A DNA stretch of 64,000 bases from Phyllobacteriaceae bacterium (GCA_024742765.1 JANSXT010000010.1:62001-126000), one strand, 5' to 3'; shown: positions 37,930 through 47,143, counted from the first letter of the stretch. Numbers and translations: made by a program. Notes: generated by a model from the letters alone, not told the origin.

Positions 37930-38313
37930 TCAGCGCAAAAGCGAGTTGATATAGTCGCAGGTCCGGTCGATTTCGGTCAAAAGCGCCCGAACGCAGCTTC
38001 GTTCGCCGGGCGTGTCTTCGACCGCCTTTGCGGTGTCGGCAATGGCACCCGCCCCCACAGAACGCGCCGCGCCCTTGAGCGTATGCGCATGGCGCTTGCA
38101 CTGGCCGGCATCGGCGCCGTCGCGCATCGCCTTGCCGATCGACTTGGCCTGCTTGAGAAACAGGTGCAGCACCTCTTCCTCCAGCGCCCTGTCGCCGCCT
38201 GTCTGCCGCGCCAGCCGCACCAGATCCACCGGCCGTTCGCGCGCGATCATCTGACCGGCCATGTCCGGCGTTTCAAACACCGGATGTTTGTTACACTGAG
38301 CATCCATAAGCAT
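37930..38313 (-). CDS. Stand-alone Hpt (histidine phosphotransfer) protein
   Basis: 127 residues, all-helical. The phospho-histidine motif is HAHTLKGAARSVGAGAIADTAKAVE, with the HxxKG core. A second helix (VDLVRLARQTGGDRALEEEVLHLFLKQA) completes the four-helix bundle. It has no kinase or receiver domain and should relay phosphate between a hybrid kinase and a response regulator; partner unknown. The start is uncertain: in-frame ATGs lie at 38349, 38313 and 38307. It faces the giant coiled-coil gene across 341 bases. Confidence 0.82.
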   Translation of the reverse strand: MLMDAQCNKHPVFETPDMAGQMIARERPVDLVRLARQTGGDRALEEEVLHLFLKQAKSIGKAMRDGADAGQCKRHAHTLKGAARSVGAGAIADTAKAVEDTPGERSCVRALLTEIDRTCDYINSLLR

Positions 38314-38654
38314 CACCCGTACGCACTGTCCCTTTGCAAAGGCTGTCATAAACTGATGGGCAAGCGGTTAATTTGGGCTGCGGGCGGAAATGCGGCGAAG
38401 ATCGGGAAATCGAAAACGGCTTTCCGGCGCCCGCTCCGTCCACGGATTTCCTGCGATCTCACAGAGCGTTAACTTTATCTTTAAAGTTTTTGCGGGTGCC
38501 CCGATATCGTGTTCCATTCTGGCACCCGTCGCTCTACGATAAAGCGCAACCATCGCAACGCCACAATTGCGTCTGCAATCCCGGCGCGTGTGCGCGATGG
38601 CGGGTAAGCGTAAGTCCGGGCGGATGTCCGGTATGAGTAGCAGGTGAGGCTTTC
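38314..38654. other. 341-base divergent intergenic region with two inverted repeats
   Basis: No gene is supported here. It contains AACTTT-N6-AAAGTT (38471-38488), flanked by TTAA on one side, and a perfect 8-bp inverted repeat CGGGTGCC/GGCACCCG (38493-38500 and 38521-38528) around a 20-base loop. Neither is followed by a T-run in the direction that would make it a terminator of a flanking gene. It should carry the promoters of the Hpt gene and the 1555-residue protein gene. Confidence 0.5.
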
Positions 38655-41600
38655 ATGGCTCAGAACAAGAATGCACCGGACCTGGATGCGGATATGGAAC
38701 TGGCGCTTCAGGAAGCGCTGGAAAACGATCTGACGTCCGGCGATGAATCCGAGCCGACCGACATCGATCTGGACACCGAATTGTCGCTGGACGATTTCGA
38801 GGCGCAGGTCAGCAAGGCGGCCGACGAACTGAGCGAAGCAAACCATCCCGTCGAACCTGCCATTGCCGCAGGCGCTGCGGCCGGCACCGTCGCCGCAACC
38901 GCGTCGGCACCCTATCGCGCCGCCAATGACGACAGCGCCGAGCGTGAATATGCCCAACTGCTGGAACGGATCAGCGCGCGGCCCGGCGGGCGTTCCTTCG
39001 TCTGGGCGACCTTTATCAGCCTCATCTGGATCGGCGCCGGTGCCGCGCTGGCACACATTCTCTATTCACCCGACGTCTGGCAGATCAGGACGGTCGAGCA
39101 GTTGCGCGCCCTGCCCGGCGTGATCGCGATCATGATCGGCGTCGTCGTGCCGGTCATCATGTTCTTCGGTTTTGCGGTGCTCGTCCGCCGTGCCCAGGAG
39201 ATGCGCAACACGGCCCGCTCGATGAGCGAAATTGCCTTCCGCCTTGCCGCGCCGGAAAATCTGGCGCAGGAGCGCGTCGCCATGGTCGGCCAGGCCGTCC
39301 GGCGCGAAGTCGCCGCGATGGGCGAAGGCATCGAACGGACCATCGCCCGCGCCAGCGAACTTGAAGCGCTGATGCAGAACGAAGTCACCGAGCTCGAACG
39401 CGCCTATACGGACAATGAAGTGCGCGTGCGCTCGCTTCTGAGCGAACTGGGCAATCAGCGCGAGGGCGTCGTCACCCATGCCGAACGCCTGCGTGCATCG
39501 ATCTCCGGCGCGCACGAGCAGTTGCGCGAGGAACTGACGGCGGCCACCGAGACGCTCGGCGAGAAGATGGTCACCGCTTCGACCCATCTGACCGGCAACA
39601 TCAACAAGGCCGGCGACAGCCTGCTCGACCGGCTCAACGAGACCGGCTCGACCGTCAATGCCGGCCTTGCCAGCCAGATGGACGAGATCTCCGAACGGTT
39701 CACCGCCTCGGGCGATGCGCTCGCAAGCTTGATCGAAACCCGCATCGCCAACCTGAACGTCGTCACCGAGACGGCCGGCCGCGAACTGGGCAGCACGATC
39801 GAGGGCCAGGCGGAAAACCTCAAGAGCATGCTGGCCGAACGCGGCCAGAACCTGGTCGAGGAGTTCGAAACGCGCATCTCGGCCGTCGATGCCAGCACGG
39901 AGCGTCTCAATGTGGCGCTCGACGCCCGCGCGCGCCAGCTCAACGAGACCCTTCTCGACCGCACCCGCGCGATCGCCGACACGCTCACCGACGGCGCACA
40001 ATCGATCACCGAGACCACCGAAGGTGCGCTCAAATCGGTGGAGGAACAGACCGGCGCCGTGCAGCGATCGCTCGGCGAGACGCTGAAGGCGCGCACCGCG
40101 GCCATCGCCGAAACGCTCGACGGCGCCTCGGCGCGCATGACCGGTGCCATCGAGGAACGGACGGCCGATTTCCTCGCCAAGGCGGAAGCCCGGTCCCAGG
40201 CCATGACCGACGCGGTGTTGCAGTCGGCCGAAACGCTGACATCGACCATGGACAGACAGTCCGCGCGGCTTGACGGAAAGGCTGGCGAACTGGCCGAACG
40301 GTTCGTCTCGGCGACCGATGAAGGCGTTGCACGCCTGACCGAGACGGTCGATCAGGCAACCCGGCGGCTTGATGAAAAGACCCAGGCCGCCTTCTCGGCC
40401 GCCCATCACGGCACCCAGCGCATCACCAGCGCGCTCGAAGAACAGACCGCGGCGATGGAACGCCGCGCCGCCGCGCTCGGCGATCATGTCAGTGCCAGCG
40501 TCGAACAGAACGCGGCACGCTTCATCGAAGCGGGAACCACGGCCGCCGATGCCATCGCCGCCTCCGCCAAGAGCACGATGGATGGCATGGAGGACGCGCA
40601 CCAGCGCATCACCACCGGCATTGCCGGCCTCGGCAACGAGGCGACCGCCAAGCTCACCGGCGCCGGCGAGGACCTTGTCGGCCGCCTGATGGGCACCAGC
40701 ATGGATGCCGCCGCCCAGATCACCCAGAGCGCCGACAGTTCGGTCACCGAACTCGATGCCGCCAATCAGCGTCTGGTGGCGTCCATCGCCTCGCTGCAGG
40801 ACAATACGGTCTCCAGCCTTGCCGGCGTCGGCGACGAACTGATCGGCCGCCTGATGGGCACCGGCATGGACGCCGCCGCCCAGATCAGCCAGAGCGCCGA
40901 AGGCTTGGTCGGCGAACTCGACGCCGCCAATCAGCGGCTTGTCGCCTCGATCGCCGCGCTGCGTGAAAACACGGTGTCGGGCCTCAGCGGTGCCACCGAA
41001 GAGACCCTCGCGCGCCTGCAAAGCGCCGGCGACGAGGTCACCGCCAAGCTGGCCGCTACCGGCGACCGGACGGTGTCCGGTCTCACCGCGGTCGGCGAAG
41101 AGACGATCGGACGCCTCAACGCGACGGGCGATGCGACCTTGGCCAGGGTCTCCGAAAGCACCGGCGCATTTCTCGAACGGCTTGAGGAAAAGACGGCAGC
41201 CCTGTTCGGCGCGACCGAACGCACCGCCCAGAGCCTGGCAGAGGCACTCGATGCGCCAAGCGCCGACATCGAGGCCAAGACCGACGCGCTGACCCAGCGC
41301 CTGTCGGCCATGGCCGACGAGATCGCCTCCTCCGTCGAGGTCCGCTCCAACGCCGCCGTCGTTGCGCTGCGCGAGGCGACCGAATCCGTCAACGAGGCGT
41401 TCGCCAGCCAGTCGGGCATCGTCGACGAGCGCACCAGCACCATGCAGCGCGCCCTTTCGGTGGGTGTCGACAATGTGCGCCGGGTGCTGGAAGACAGCGC
41501 GGCGACCCTTGCCGGCACGCTGCGCGACCGCGTCGCCGAAACACGGGCCGCGATCGACGCGGAAACCGAGCGCGTTGCGCAACTGGGCGCCGACCAGAGC

Positions 41601-43322
41601 GATGTGCTGACCGCAAGGCTCAGCGACGTGCTGAAAACGCACCAGACGACGCTGAGCGAGGAGATCGCAGCCTATGACCGCCGCATCGGCGATCGCACCG
41701 GCGCGCTGGCGCAGACGCTGGAGACCACGGCCGTCCCGCTGATCGAGCGGCTCGGACAGGATGGCGCGGAGATTGCCGCCCAACTGGAGAGCGCCACACG
41801 CGCGGCCACCGAGCGCTTGCGCGCCGAAAACGACGCGCTGATCAACGCGCTCGCCAACCGCACCGCCGAGACGATCACCGCGGTCGAATCCATGCAGAAC
41901 AATCTGTCCGGTGCCGTCGGCGGACTGCTGGACCGGACCCGCGAGACCGTCGAGACCGTGCAGAACAGCCTTGGCGGCGATGTGGGCAGCCTTTTGGACC
42001 GCCTGTCGGCCTCCAACGCCAAGCTCGGCGAACTGATCGAGATGGCGACCGGCAATCTGGGCGCCATCGAAGGCAAACTGGCCGAAACCACCGAGGGCTT
42101 TGCCAGCCGCACCGGCACGATCGCGCAGAACCTGAGCACATCGGTGTCGCTGCTCGGCAACAATGCCGAAAAACTCGACAGCGTGTCGCAAAAGACGCTC
42201 AACGACGTTGCCGCGATCGCCGCCCGCTTCGACGATCATGGCAAGGTGCTCGCCTCGGCGTCCGACCTGTTCGAAAAGGCCCAGTCGAGCCTTGAAACGA
42301 CACTCGGCGACCGGCGCGATGCACTCGATGCGCTGTCGACCGGGCTGGTCGCCAAGTCCGAGGAGATCCAACGCATCATGCGGTCCTTCGAGACGGTAAT
42401 CGGCGACACGCTGCGCCAGGTCGAGGACCGGGCGCTCAGTTCGACCGACACGCTGGCGAGCAGCATCCGCCAGACCGCCGACGAGGCCATGGGCCGGTTC
42501 GACGAGGCCACCGCACAGATGCGTCAGGTTTCCTCCGACATCCGGACCGAACTGGAAAGCGCGCGCGACGAGGTGCGGCGCGGCGTGCTCGAACTGCCCG
42601 AGGAAACGCGCGAAAGCGCCAATGCGATGCGGCGCGCCGTCAGCGAGCAGATCAACGCGCTCAAGGATCTGTCACGCATTGTCGAAGAATCTGGACGTGC
42701 GTTCGATGTGGGAGGCGCAGCCCGCTCAAAAAAGCCGCAGGCCCGGTCGGATAGCGCGGACAACCGCGCCCCGGCCGGGCATGCAGCGCCCGTTGCCGCC
42801 GCCCAGCCGGAACTGCGCGGCGGCTTCGACGAGACGCCGCCCATGGCACCACCGCGTGCGGCCGAAGCCGCACCGGCACGTGACCAGTCCGCACCGTCCG
42901 AAGGCGGCGGCTGGGTCAGCGATCTGCTCAAGCGCGCTTCAAGCGATGACCAGCCTGCCCCCGCCCGTCAGCCGGCGCAGACGGTCGAATCGCTCAATTC
43001 GCTGTCGGTCGACATCGCCCGGGCGATCGATCACGAGGCGGCGGCGCAATTGTGGGACCGCTACCGGCGCGGCGAACGCGACATCTTCACGCGCCGCCTC
43101 TACACGCTCGCCGGACAGCGCACCTTCGAGGACATCAAGGGACGCTATGGCCGCGATCCTGCGTTCCGCTCGTCCGTCGACCGCTATGTGCGCGACTTCG
43201 AGCGCCTGCTCAGCGATGTGTCGCGCAACGACCGCGACGGCGTGATGACGCAGACCTACCTGACGTCAGACACGGGCAAGGTCTACACCATGCTCGCCCA
43301 TGCGAGCGGCCGCCTGCGCTGA
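38655..43322 (+). CDS. Giant membrane-anchored coiled-coil protein ('kinesin-like' of rhizobia)
   Basis: 1555 residues. An acidic N-terminus (about 1-110) precedes two membrane helices (about 115-136 and 154-176). About 1150 residues of uninterrupted helix follow, built from degenerate apolipoprotein/methyl-accepting-like heptads (ETAGRELGSTIEGQAENL, RLNATGDATLARVSESTG and so on). After a Pro/Ala-rich linker (about 1360-1440) a conserved C-terminal domain reads LNSLSVDIARAIDHEAAAQLWDRYRRGERD, ending YLTSDTGKVYTMLAHASGRLR. Homologues in rhizobia are often annotated 'kinesin' on composition alone; there is no motor domain. A structural role at the envelope is plausible but unproven. Confidence 0.85.
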   Translation: MAQNKNAPDLDADMELALQEALENDLTSGDESEPTDIDLDTELSLDDFEAQVSKAADELSEANHPVEPAIAAGAAAGTVAATASAPYRAANDDSAEREYAQLLERISARPGGRSFVWATFISLIWIGAGAALAHILYSPDVWQIRTVEQLRALPGVIAIMIGVVVPVIMFFGFAVLVRRAQEMRNTARSMSEIAFRLAAPENLAQERVAMVGQAVRREVAAMGEGIERTIARASELEALMQNEVTELERAYTDNEVRVRSLLSELGNQREGVVTHAERLRASISGAHEQLREELTAATETLGEKMVTASTHLTGNINKAGDSLLDRLNETGSTVNAGLASQMDEISERFTASGDALASLIETRIANLNVVTETAGRELGSTIEGQAENLKSMLAERGQNLVEEFETRISAVDASTERLNVALDARARQLNETLLDRTRAIADTLTDGAQSITETTEGALKSVEEQTGAVQRSLGETLKARTAAIAETLDGASARMTGAIEERTADFLAKAEARSQAMTDAVLQSAETLTSTMDRQSARLDGKAGELAERFVSATDEGVARLTETVDQATRRLDEKTQAAFSAAHHGTQRITSALEEQTAAMERRAAALGDHVSASVEQNAARFIEAGTTAADAIAASAKSTMDGMEDAHQRITTGIAGLGNEATAKLTGAGEDLVGRLMGTSMDAAAQITQSADSSVTELDAANQRLVASIASLQDNTVSSLAGVGDELIGRLMGTGMDAAAQISQSAEGLVGELDAANQRLVASIAALRENTVSGLSGATEETLARLQSAGDEVTAKLAATGDRTVSGLTAVGEETIGRLNATGDATLARVSESTGAFLERLEEKTAALFGATERTAQSLAEALDAPSADIEAKTDALTQRLSAMADEIASSVEVRSNAAVVALREATESVNEAFASQSGIVDERTSTMQRALSVGVDNVRRVLEDSAATLAGTLRDRVAETRAAIDAETERVAQLGADQSDVLTARLSDVLKTHQTTLSEEIAAYDRRIGDRTGALAQTLETTAVPLIERLGQDGAEIAAQLESATRAATERLRAENDALINALANRTAETITAVESMQNNLSGAVGGLLDRTRETVETVQNSLGGDVGSLLDRLSASNAKLGELIEMATGNLGAIEGKLAETTEGFASRTGTIAQNLSTSVSLLGNNAEKLDSVSQKTLNDVAAIAARFDDHGKVLASASDLFEKAQSSLETTLGDRRDALDALSTGLVAKSEEIQRIMRSFETVIGDTLRQVEDRALSSTDTLASSIRQTADEAMGRFDEATAQMRQVSSDIRTELESARDEVRRGVLELPEETRESANAMRRAVSEQINALKDLSRIVEESGRAFDVGGAARSKKPQARSDSADNRAPAGHAAPVAAAQPELRGGFDETPPMAPPRAAEAAPARDQSAPSEGGGWVSDLLKRASSDDQPAPARQPAQTVESLNSLSVDIARAIDHEAAAQLWDRYRRGERDIFTRRLYTLAGQRTFEDIKGRYGRDPAFRSSVDRYVRDFERLLSDVSRNDRDGVMTQTYLTSDTGKVYTMLAHASGRLR
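40674..41003 (+). repeat. Two tandem 165-bp (55-codon) repeats inside the coiled-coil gene
   Basis: Two units, 40674-40838 and 40839-41003, encode near-identical 55-residue segments starting L(V/I)GRLMGT(S/G)MDAAAQ and including ELDAANQRLVASIA. A more diverged copy precedes them. They preserve the reading frame, and their DNA similarity is high, suggesting recent in-frame duplication in a helical rod. Confidence 0.85.
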
Positions 43323-43377
43323 CCGAGGCGTCAGCCTCGGACCGTGCTTGACGAACGATCAACCCCGCCGAACGGGG
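43323..43377. terminator. Hairpins between convergent genes
   Basis: Directly after the coiled-coil gene stop, CCGAGGC-GTCA-GCCTCGG (43323-43340) forms a tight stem, followed by CCCCG-N5-CGGGG (43363-43377). No T-run follows either, but their position between convergent stop codons suggests transcription ends here. They also mark the boundary between the housekeeping region and the catabolic island. Confidence 0.45.
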
Positions 43378-43418
43378 CGCGATCGCCGGCGTGGTCCGAT
43401 CGCGCCATCTGAGATTGA

Positions 43419-44195
43419 TCAGGCCGATGAATAACCGGCATCGGCCATCAGCAATTGGGCCGTGATCCCGCTTGCGGCATCGGACGCCAAGAACGCGACG
43501 GTCGTCGCGATCTCGGAAGGCTCAAGCAGACGCCCCATCGGAATGTCGTCGATCCAGCGTTCCATGACCTCCGGCCGTTCGATGCCGACCTGCTGCAGCA
43601 TCGGCGTGTTGGTGTAGCCGGGTCCGACCGCGTTGACGCGCACATTGCGTTTGGCCCACTCGACGCCGACGACCTTGCACAGATGGGCAACACCCGCCTT
43701 GGCGACATCATAACCGGCATGCAGTTCGGGGCGCACCGCCTTGACGCCGGCGATGGACGAGATCGCGACGATCGACCCGCCGCCCTGTGACAGCATCTTG
43801 TTGCCGAACGCGCGCACGGTCCTGAACACCCCGTCGAGATTGACGGCCATCACACGGCTCCACTCCTCGTCGGAATGCGTTGCCGTATCGGCTTCATAGG
43901 AAATGCCCGCATTGGCGACGGCAATGTCGACGCGACCATGCTTGTCGGCGATGCGCTGCGCCAATTCGTCGACCGACGCGGTCGATGTGACGTCGACGCG
44001 TTCGGCCTCCGTCGACAAGCCATCCGCCGAAAGGGCCTTTGCCGTTTCCTCCACCTCGTCGAGGAGATCGGCCAACACCACATGGGCGCCCATTTGGCCC
44101 AACTGCCGGCTGATGGCCTCGCCGATGCCGCGCGATGCGCCCGTGACGACGGCCACCTTGCCTTCCAACGAAAATGCTGTGTTTGCGGTCTGCAT
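43419..44195 (-). CDS. SDR family oxidoreductase
   Basis: 258 residues of the classical short-chain dehydrogenase family. The cofactor loop is VVTGASRGIGEA, the NAG motif is VANAGIS, and the catalytic Ser-Tyr-Lys set is in AISSIAGVK and YDVAKAG. ADLLDE after beta-2 suggests NAD(H) preference. A perfect GGAGGAG site precedes the ATG. It lies 74 bases after the fusion-regulator gene and is probably in its operon. Substrate likely a polyol, sugar or hydroxy acid of the adjacent catabolic pathway (inference). Confidence 0.85.
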   Translation of the reverse strand: MQTANTAFSLEGKVAVVTGASRGIGEAISRQLGQMGAHVVLADLLDEVEETAKALSADGLSTEAERVDVTSTASVDELAQRIADKHGRVDIAVANAGISYEADTATHSDEEWSRVMAVNLDGVFRTVRAFGNKMLSQGGGSIVAISSIAGVKAVRPELHAGYDVAKAGVAHLCKVVGVEWAKRNVRVNAVGPGYTNTPMLQQVGIERPEVMERWIDDIPMGRLLEPSEIATTVAFLASDAASGITAQLLMADAGYSSA

Positions 44196-44269
44196 GACCC
44201 GCTCCTCCTTGATGTGATGTTGCAATGTCCGGTTGGCCCCGATATCCGCCGGAGCCCCTTGCGCGATGG

Positions 44270-46093
44270 TCAGGCCCGGCGACGGGTCGCACCCGCCTCG
44301 CCGTGCAAATCCGCCGCGCCCCGAAGGTCGCCGAGGATTCGCGCCTCGGCATCGGCAAGCGCCGTTCGGGCCTTTTTGCCCTGGAACACCGCATTGTGGA
44401 TTTCCTCGCCCAGAACGCGCTCGATCTCCATGTAGCCGGGCACGGGCGGCCGCGACCATGTGTTGAGCTTCTGGTGACGCGCAAGGCGGTCGACAAAGCG
44501 CACGATGGGCGATGACGACAGCGCCTCGGGATCGGCGCAGACCGAAAAGCGCGGCGCCACCGGAAAGCCGTTCTTGACATGGGCCTTCATCGCCTCGGGC
44601 GAGGCCATCCAGGCAATCGCGTCAATGATCTGCTTTTGCCGCTCAAGCGTGTGGGTCGCCGGAATGGTCAGAAGAAAGCCTCCCACCGGCGCGGTCGACG
44701 CGCGTTCGCTGCGCGCCGGCGGCGGCAGATATTCCACCTTGCGCTTCACCTTGGAGGCAAGTTCATGTTCGTAGCGCGCCGCGCGCATCGTCCAGCAATA
44801 GGCCATCGCGGCATGCCCGGAGATAAAATAGTCGATCCGCCGGTTCCAGTCGATTTCGGCGATGTCGGGCGGCGAATAGGCAACGAGCCTTTGCATATAG
44901 TCGACGACTTCCAGACCCGCCTCCGAATTGACGTTCAGAACGAGGCTGGACGCATCATAGGTATCGGTCCAGTTCTCGCCGCGCCGCGGAATGTCGATGA
45001 CCGACGAACCGTGCGAGGCGAGCATGAACATGAAGGAATGCGCGATCGGCATGCCGCGCGCGCCGTTCCAGACAATGCCATATTGGCCCTTGTCCGGGCG
45101 ATGCAGGACCTCGGCGGCGTCGATGAGCTGATCGCAGGTCGCCGGGAACCGCAGGCCCGCATCCTCGAACAGGTCGCGCCGGGCGGTCAGGATTTCGATC
45201 GTGCAATAGATCGGTATGCCATATTGGCGGCCGTTCCACCGGCCCGTGCCCCAGACCGAGGGGTGGAAATCGAGCGGGTTGATGGCCGCGCCTTCCAGAA
45301 CCTCGCCCAGATCCGCCAAAAGCCCTTCGGACGCGAAACGGCCCAGCCAGGGCATGTTGACCGCAACGACATCATAGCCGGCGTCCGGCTGGTGAAAGGC
45401 GGCCCGTGCCTGATCGTACAAGTCGGGAAGCCGGCGAAGGTCGAAACTGCTCCGCCGCCCGAAATCAGTGCGGAAATCGGACCACATGTCGCGCATCGAG
45501 GCGAAGTAATTGTCGTCATTGAGAAGGAAGCGGATATTGCGCAACGCGTCGACGTCGATATCGCCGCCGCTGAGCGGGGCGATGATGTGGGAGGCAAAAT
45601 AAGAACCGCCGAAATAATATTCCTCGGTCTCCCCGCCCGAACGGAGGCCGAAGGTGCGCGCCAGCAGCGATTTGACCTCGACCGCATAGCGCACGAACTC
45701 GTCGAGCAACTCGTCGCTGGGCTCCAGAAAGGCAGTCTTGTGCCGCGGCCCGCGCGGAACCTTGCGGATGAGGCCATCCTCGATCATGCGCAGGACCAGC
45801 CGGTTGCCGGTGCCGTAGCTGGCGCCGGAGGCCGCGATCAAGGACGACTGGTCGAGCGGTCTTTGCGAGACATAGCTCTCGGCCAGTTCCAAGACGATGT
45901 TCCAATAGGCATCCTGGCGCGCACCGGGCACGATCTGGTCGAACGGCGAGCGCATCGCCTTGAGAAAGGTGACGATCCGCGACAGTTCATGTTCGGTCAG
46001 CTTGCCGATATCCTTGCCGGTCTCGTCGGGACCGATCGGCGGCGGTCCGTTGAGACCCGCTTTGTCTTCCGCCTTGTGCGCTTGCTTCGTCAT
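44270..46093 (-). CDS. Winged-helix/solute-binding-protein fusion, putative regulator
   Basis: 607 residues with no signal peptide or lipobox, so cytoplasmic. Residues about 35-150 form a winged-helix-like domain (AYWNIVLELAESYVSQRP, recognition-helix-like SSLIAASGASYGTGNRLVLR, wing EDGLIRKVPRGPRHKTAFLE). Residues about 155-580 match the COG1653/SBP_bac_1 sugar-binding fold: DVVAVNMPWLGRFASEGLLA, QYGIPIYCTIEILTARRDLFE, PVGGFLLTIPATHTLERQKQ, and AIAWMASPEAMKAHVKNGFP. Ordinary SBPs of this class are exported; here the ligand-binding fold appears recruited as the sensor of a transcription factor. The 31-base gap to the upstream dehydrogenase gene and divergence from the ABC importer operon suggest it controls both. 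Function inferred; architecture read directly. Confidence 0.75.
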   Translation of the reverse strand: MTKQAHKAEDKAGLNGPPPIGPDETGKDIGKLTEHELSRIVTFLKAMRSPFDQIVPGARQDAYWNIVLELAESYVSQRPLDQSSLIAASGASYGTGNRLVLRMIEDGLIRKVPRGPRHKTAFLEPSDELLDEFVRYAVEVKSLLARTFGLRSGGETEEYYFGGSYFASHIIAPLSGGDIDVDALRNIRFLLNDDNYFASMRDMWSDFRTDFGRRSSFDLRRLPDLYDQARAAFHQPDAGYDVVAVNMPWLGRFASEGLLADLGEVLEGAAINPLDFHPSVWGTGRWNGRQYGIPIYCTIEILTARRDLFEDAGLRFPATCDQLIDAAEVLHRPDKGQYGIVWNGARGMPIAHSFMFMLASHGSSVIDIPRRGENWTDTYDASSLVLNVNSEAGLEVVDYMQRLVAYSPPDIAEIDWNRRIDYFISGHAAMAYCWTMRAARYEHELASKVKRKVEYLPPPARSERASTAPVGGFLLTIPATHTLERQKQIIDAIAWMASPEAMKAHVKNGFPVAPRFSVCADPEALSSSPIVRFVDRLARHQKLNTWSRPPVPGYMEIERVLGEEIHNAVFQGKKARTALADAEARILGDLRGAADLHGEAGATRRRA

Positions 46094-46124
46094 GGATCGA
46101 TTGTGCTTTACGCGATGCGAACTT

Positions 46125-47057
46125 CTATTTGTAGATACCGGGCCTGCTCATGTCTCTCAACCATTGGACCAGTGCAAAGAAGTCCGATTTTTCCAGACCG
46201 GAGTTCGCGGCGGCGATATATTGCTGCAAAATCAGGTTGGCATTGAACATTGGCACGCCATTGCTCTGACCTGCCTCGGTGATCAGAGAGAAGTCCTTGA
46301 TCATCTGCCCGACCGAGAAGGCCGGTGCGAAATCGTTGGTTTCGATGGCGTCGACCTTGTACTTGATCAAGGGCGAGACCACCGCACTTTCGCAGATCAC
46401 TTCCATCATGGCGCGGCGGTCGAGCCCGCCGGCCTCGCCGAGCACCAGCGCCTCGCTGAGAACCGACGAGGTCGCACCCACCATCGTGTTCAAAACGAGC
46501 TTCATGAACCGCGCTTCGTCTCCATCGCCAAGGTAGAACTGGCGCGCCGACATCACTTTCAGCCAGGGCAACACCCGGTCCCAGGCAGCCCGTTCGCCGG
46601 ACGCCAGGATCGTCACCGTCGCCGCTTCAGCCAGCGCGGTGCTGCCCGAAATCGGCGCGCGCAGATAGTCAATGTCCCTGGCCGCCAGCGCCTCTGCGAT
46701 CCGCGTTGAACAATGGGGTGAGACGGTGCTCATCTCCACCAGCGCCGATCCCGGCGCCAAAATGTCCGCAAGGCCGGGGCTTTTCTCCCCGTCGCCAAGG
46801 ACAACGCTCAATAGGGCGGCATCGTTGGGCAGCGTGGAAAAAACGGTCCGGCACCCCTGGAAGGAAGCCGGTTCGTCGGCGGTTTGCGCGCCTTGCGCTT
46901 TCATGGAAGCGCGATTGGCCGCCGCCGTGTCGGACACGATGATGTCGACCCCGGACTTGAGCAAATTGCCGGCCATGGGTGCGCCCATCTTGCCAACGCC
47001 GATCCAACCCACTGGCCCGCCATGGACCTCGTCTTCGGTTTTTGATTGCGCCGTCAT
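46125..47057 (-). CDS. 3-hydroxyisobutyrate/6-phosphogluconate dehydrogenase-like protein
   Basis: 310 residues of the beta-hydroxyacid dehydrogenase family. The N-terminal Rossmann motif is GWIGVGKMGAPMAGNLLKSG, the substrate loop is RAPISGSTALAEAATVTIL, and the catalytic lysine is in RFMKLVLNTMVG. These enzymes oxidise 3-hydroxyacids such as 3-hydroxyisobutyrate, tartronate semialdehyde or L-threonate; the substrate is unknown here. The ATG with GGGAGAGG is chosen; a start 19 codons upstream is possible. First gene of the minus-strand operon, divergent from the importer. Confidence 0.85.
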   Translation of the reverse strand: MTAQSKTEDEVHGGPVGWIGVGKMGAPMAGNLLKSGVDIIVSDTAAANRASMKAQGAQTADEPASFQGCRTVFSTLPNDAALLSVVLGDGEKSPGLADILAPGSALVEMSTVSPHCSTRIAEALAARDIDYLRAPISGSTALAEAATVTILASGERAAWDRVLPWLKVMSARQFYLGDGDEARFMKLVLNTMVGATSSVLSEALVLGEAGGLDRRAMMEVICESAVVSPLIKYKVDAIETNDFAPAFSVGQMIKDFSLITEAGQSNGVPMFNANLILQQYIAAANSGLEKSDFFALVQWLRDMSRPGIYK

Positions 47058-47124
47058 CTGGGCCTCTCCCGCCTGTGGACATGTGGCCGATCTTACGTGC
47101 GTGCGGGCAATCATGGGTCAGTGA

Positions 47125-47143
47125 TTAATCCATATTGGATAAA
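47125..47143. promoter_or_regulatory. Candidate operator between divergent operons
   Basis: The palindrome ATCCA-TAT-TGGAT (47128-47140), extended to TTnATCCATATTGGATnAA, lies in a conspicuously AT-rich part of the 197-base gap between the two divergent transcription units. It overlaps or adjoins a TTATAT that could serve as a -10 element. A site for the fusion regulator or another regulator is an inference from position and symmetry. Confidence 0.5.

Noticed and set aside
38469-38484. CtrA box (TTAA-N7-TTAA) upstream of the coiled-coil gene
   Set aside because: The two TTAA halves are 8 bases apart, not 7, on either strand reading, so it does not meet the consensus.
39066-42371. 1101-codon open frame on the minus strand
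   Set aside because: Antisense to the coiled-coil gene; the low-stop pattern is a by-product of high GC and the repetitive Ala/Thr/Glu codons. No domain or ribosome site.
43323-43418. Genomic-island boundary with attachment site
   Set aside because: The catabolic region starts here, but I found no integrase, tRNA, direct repeat or change in base composition to support recent transfer.
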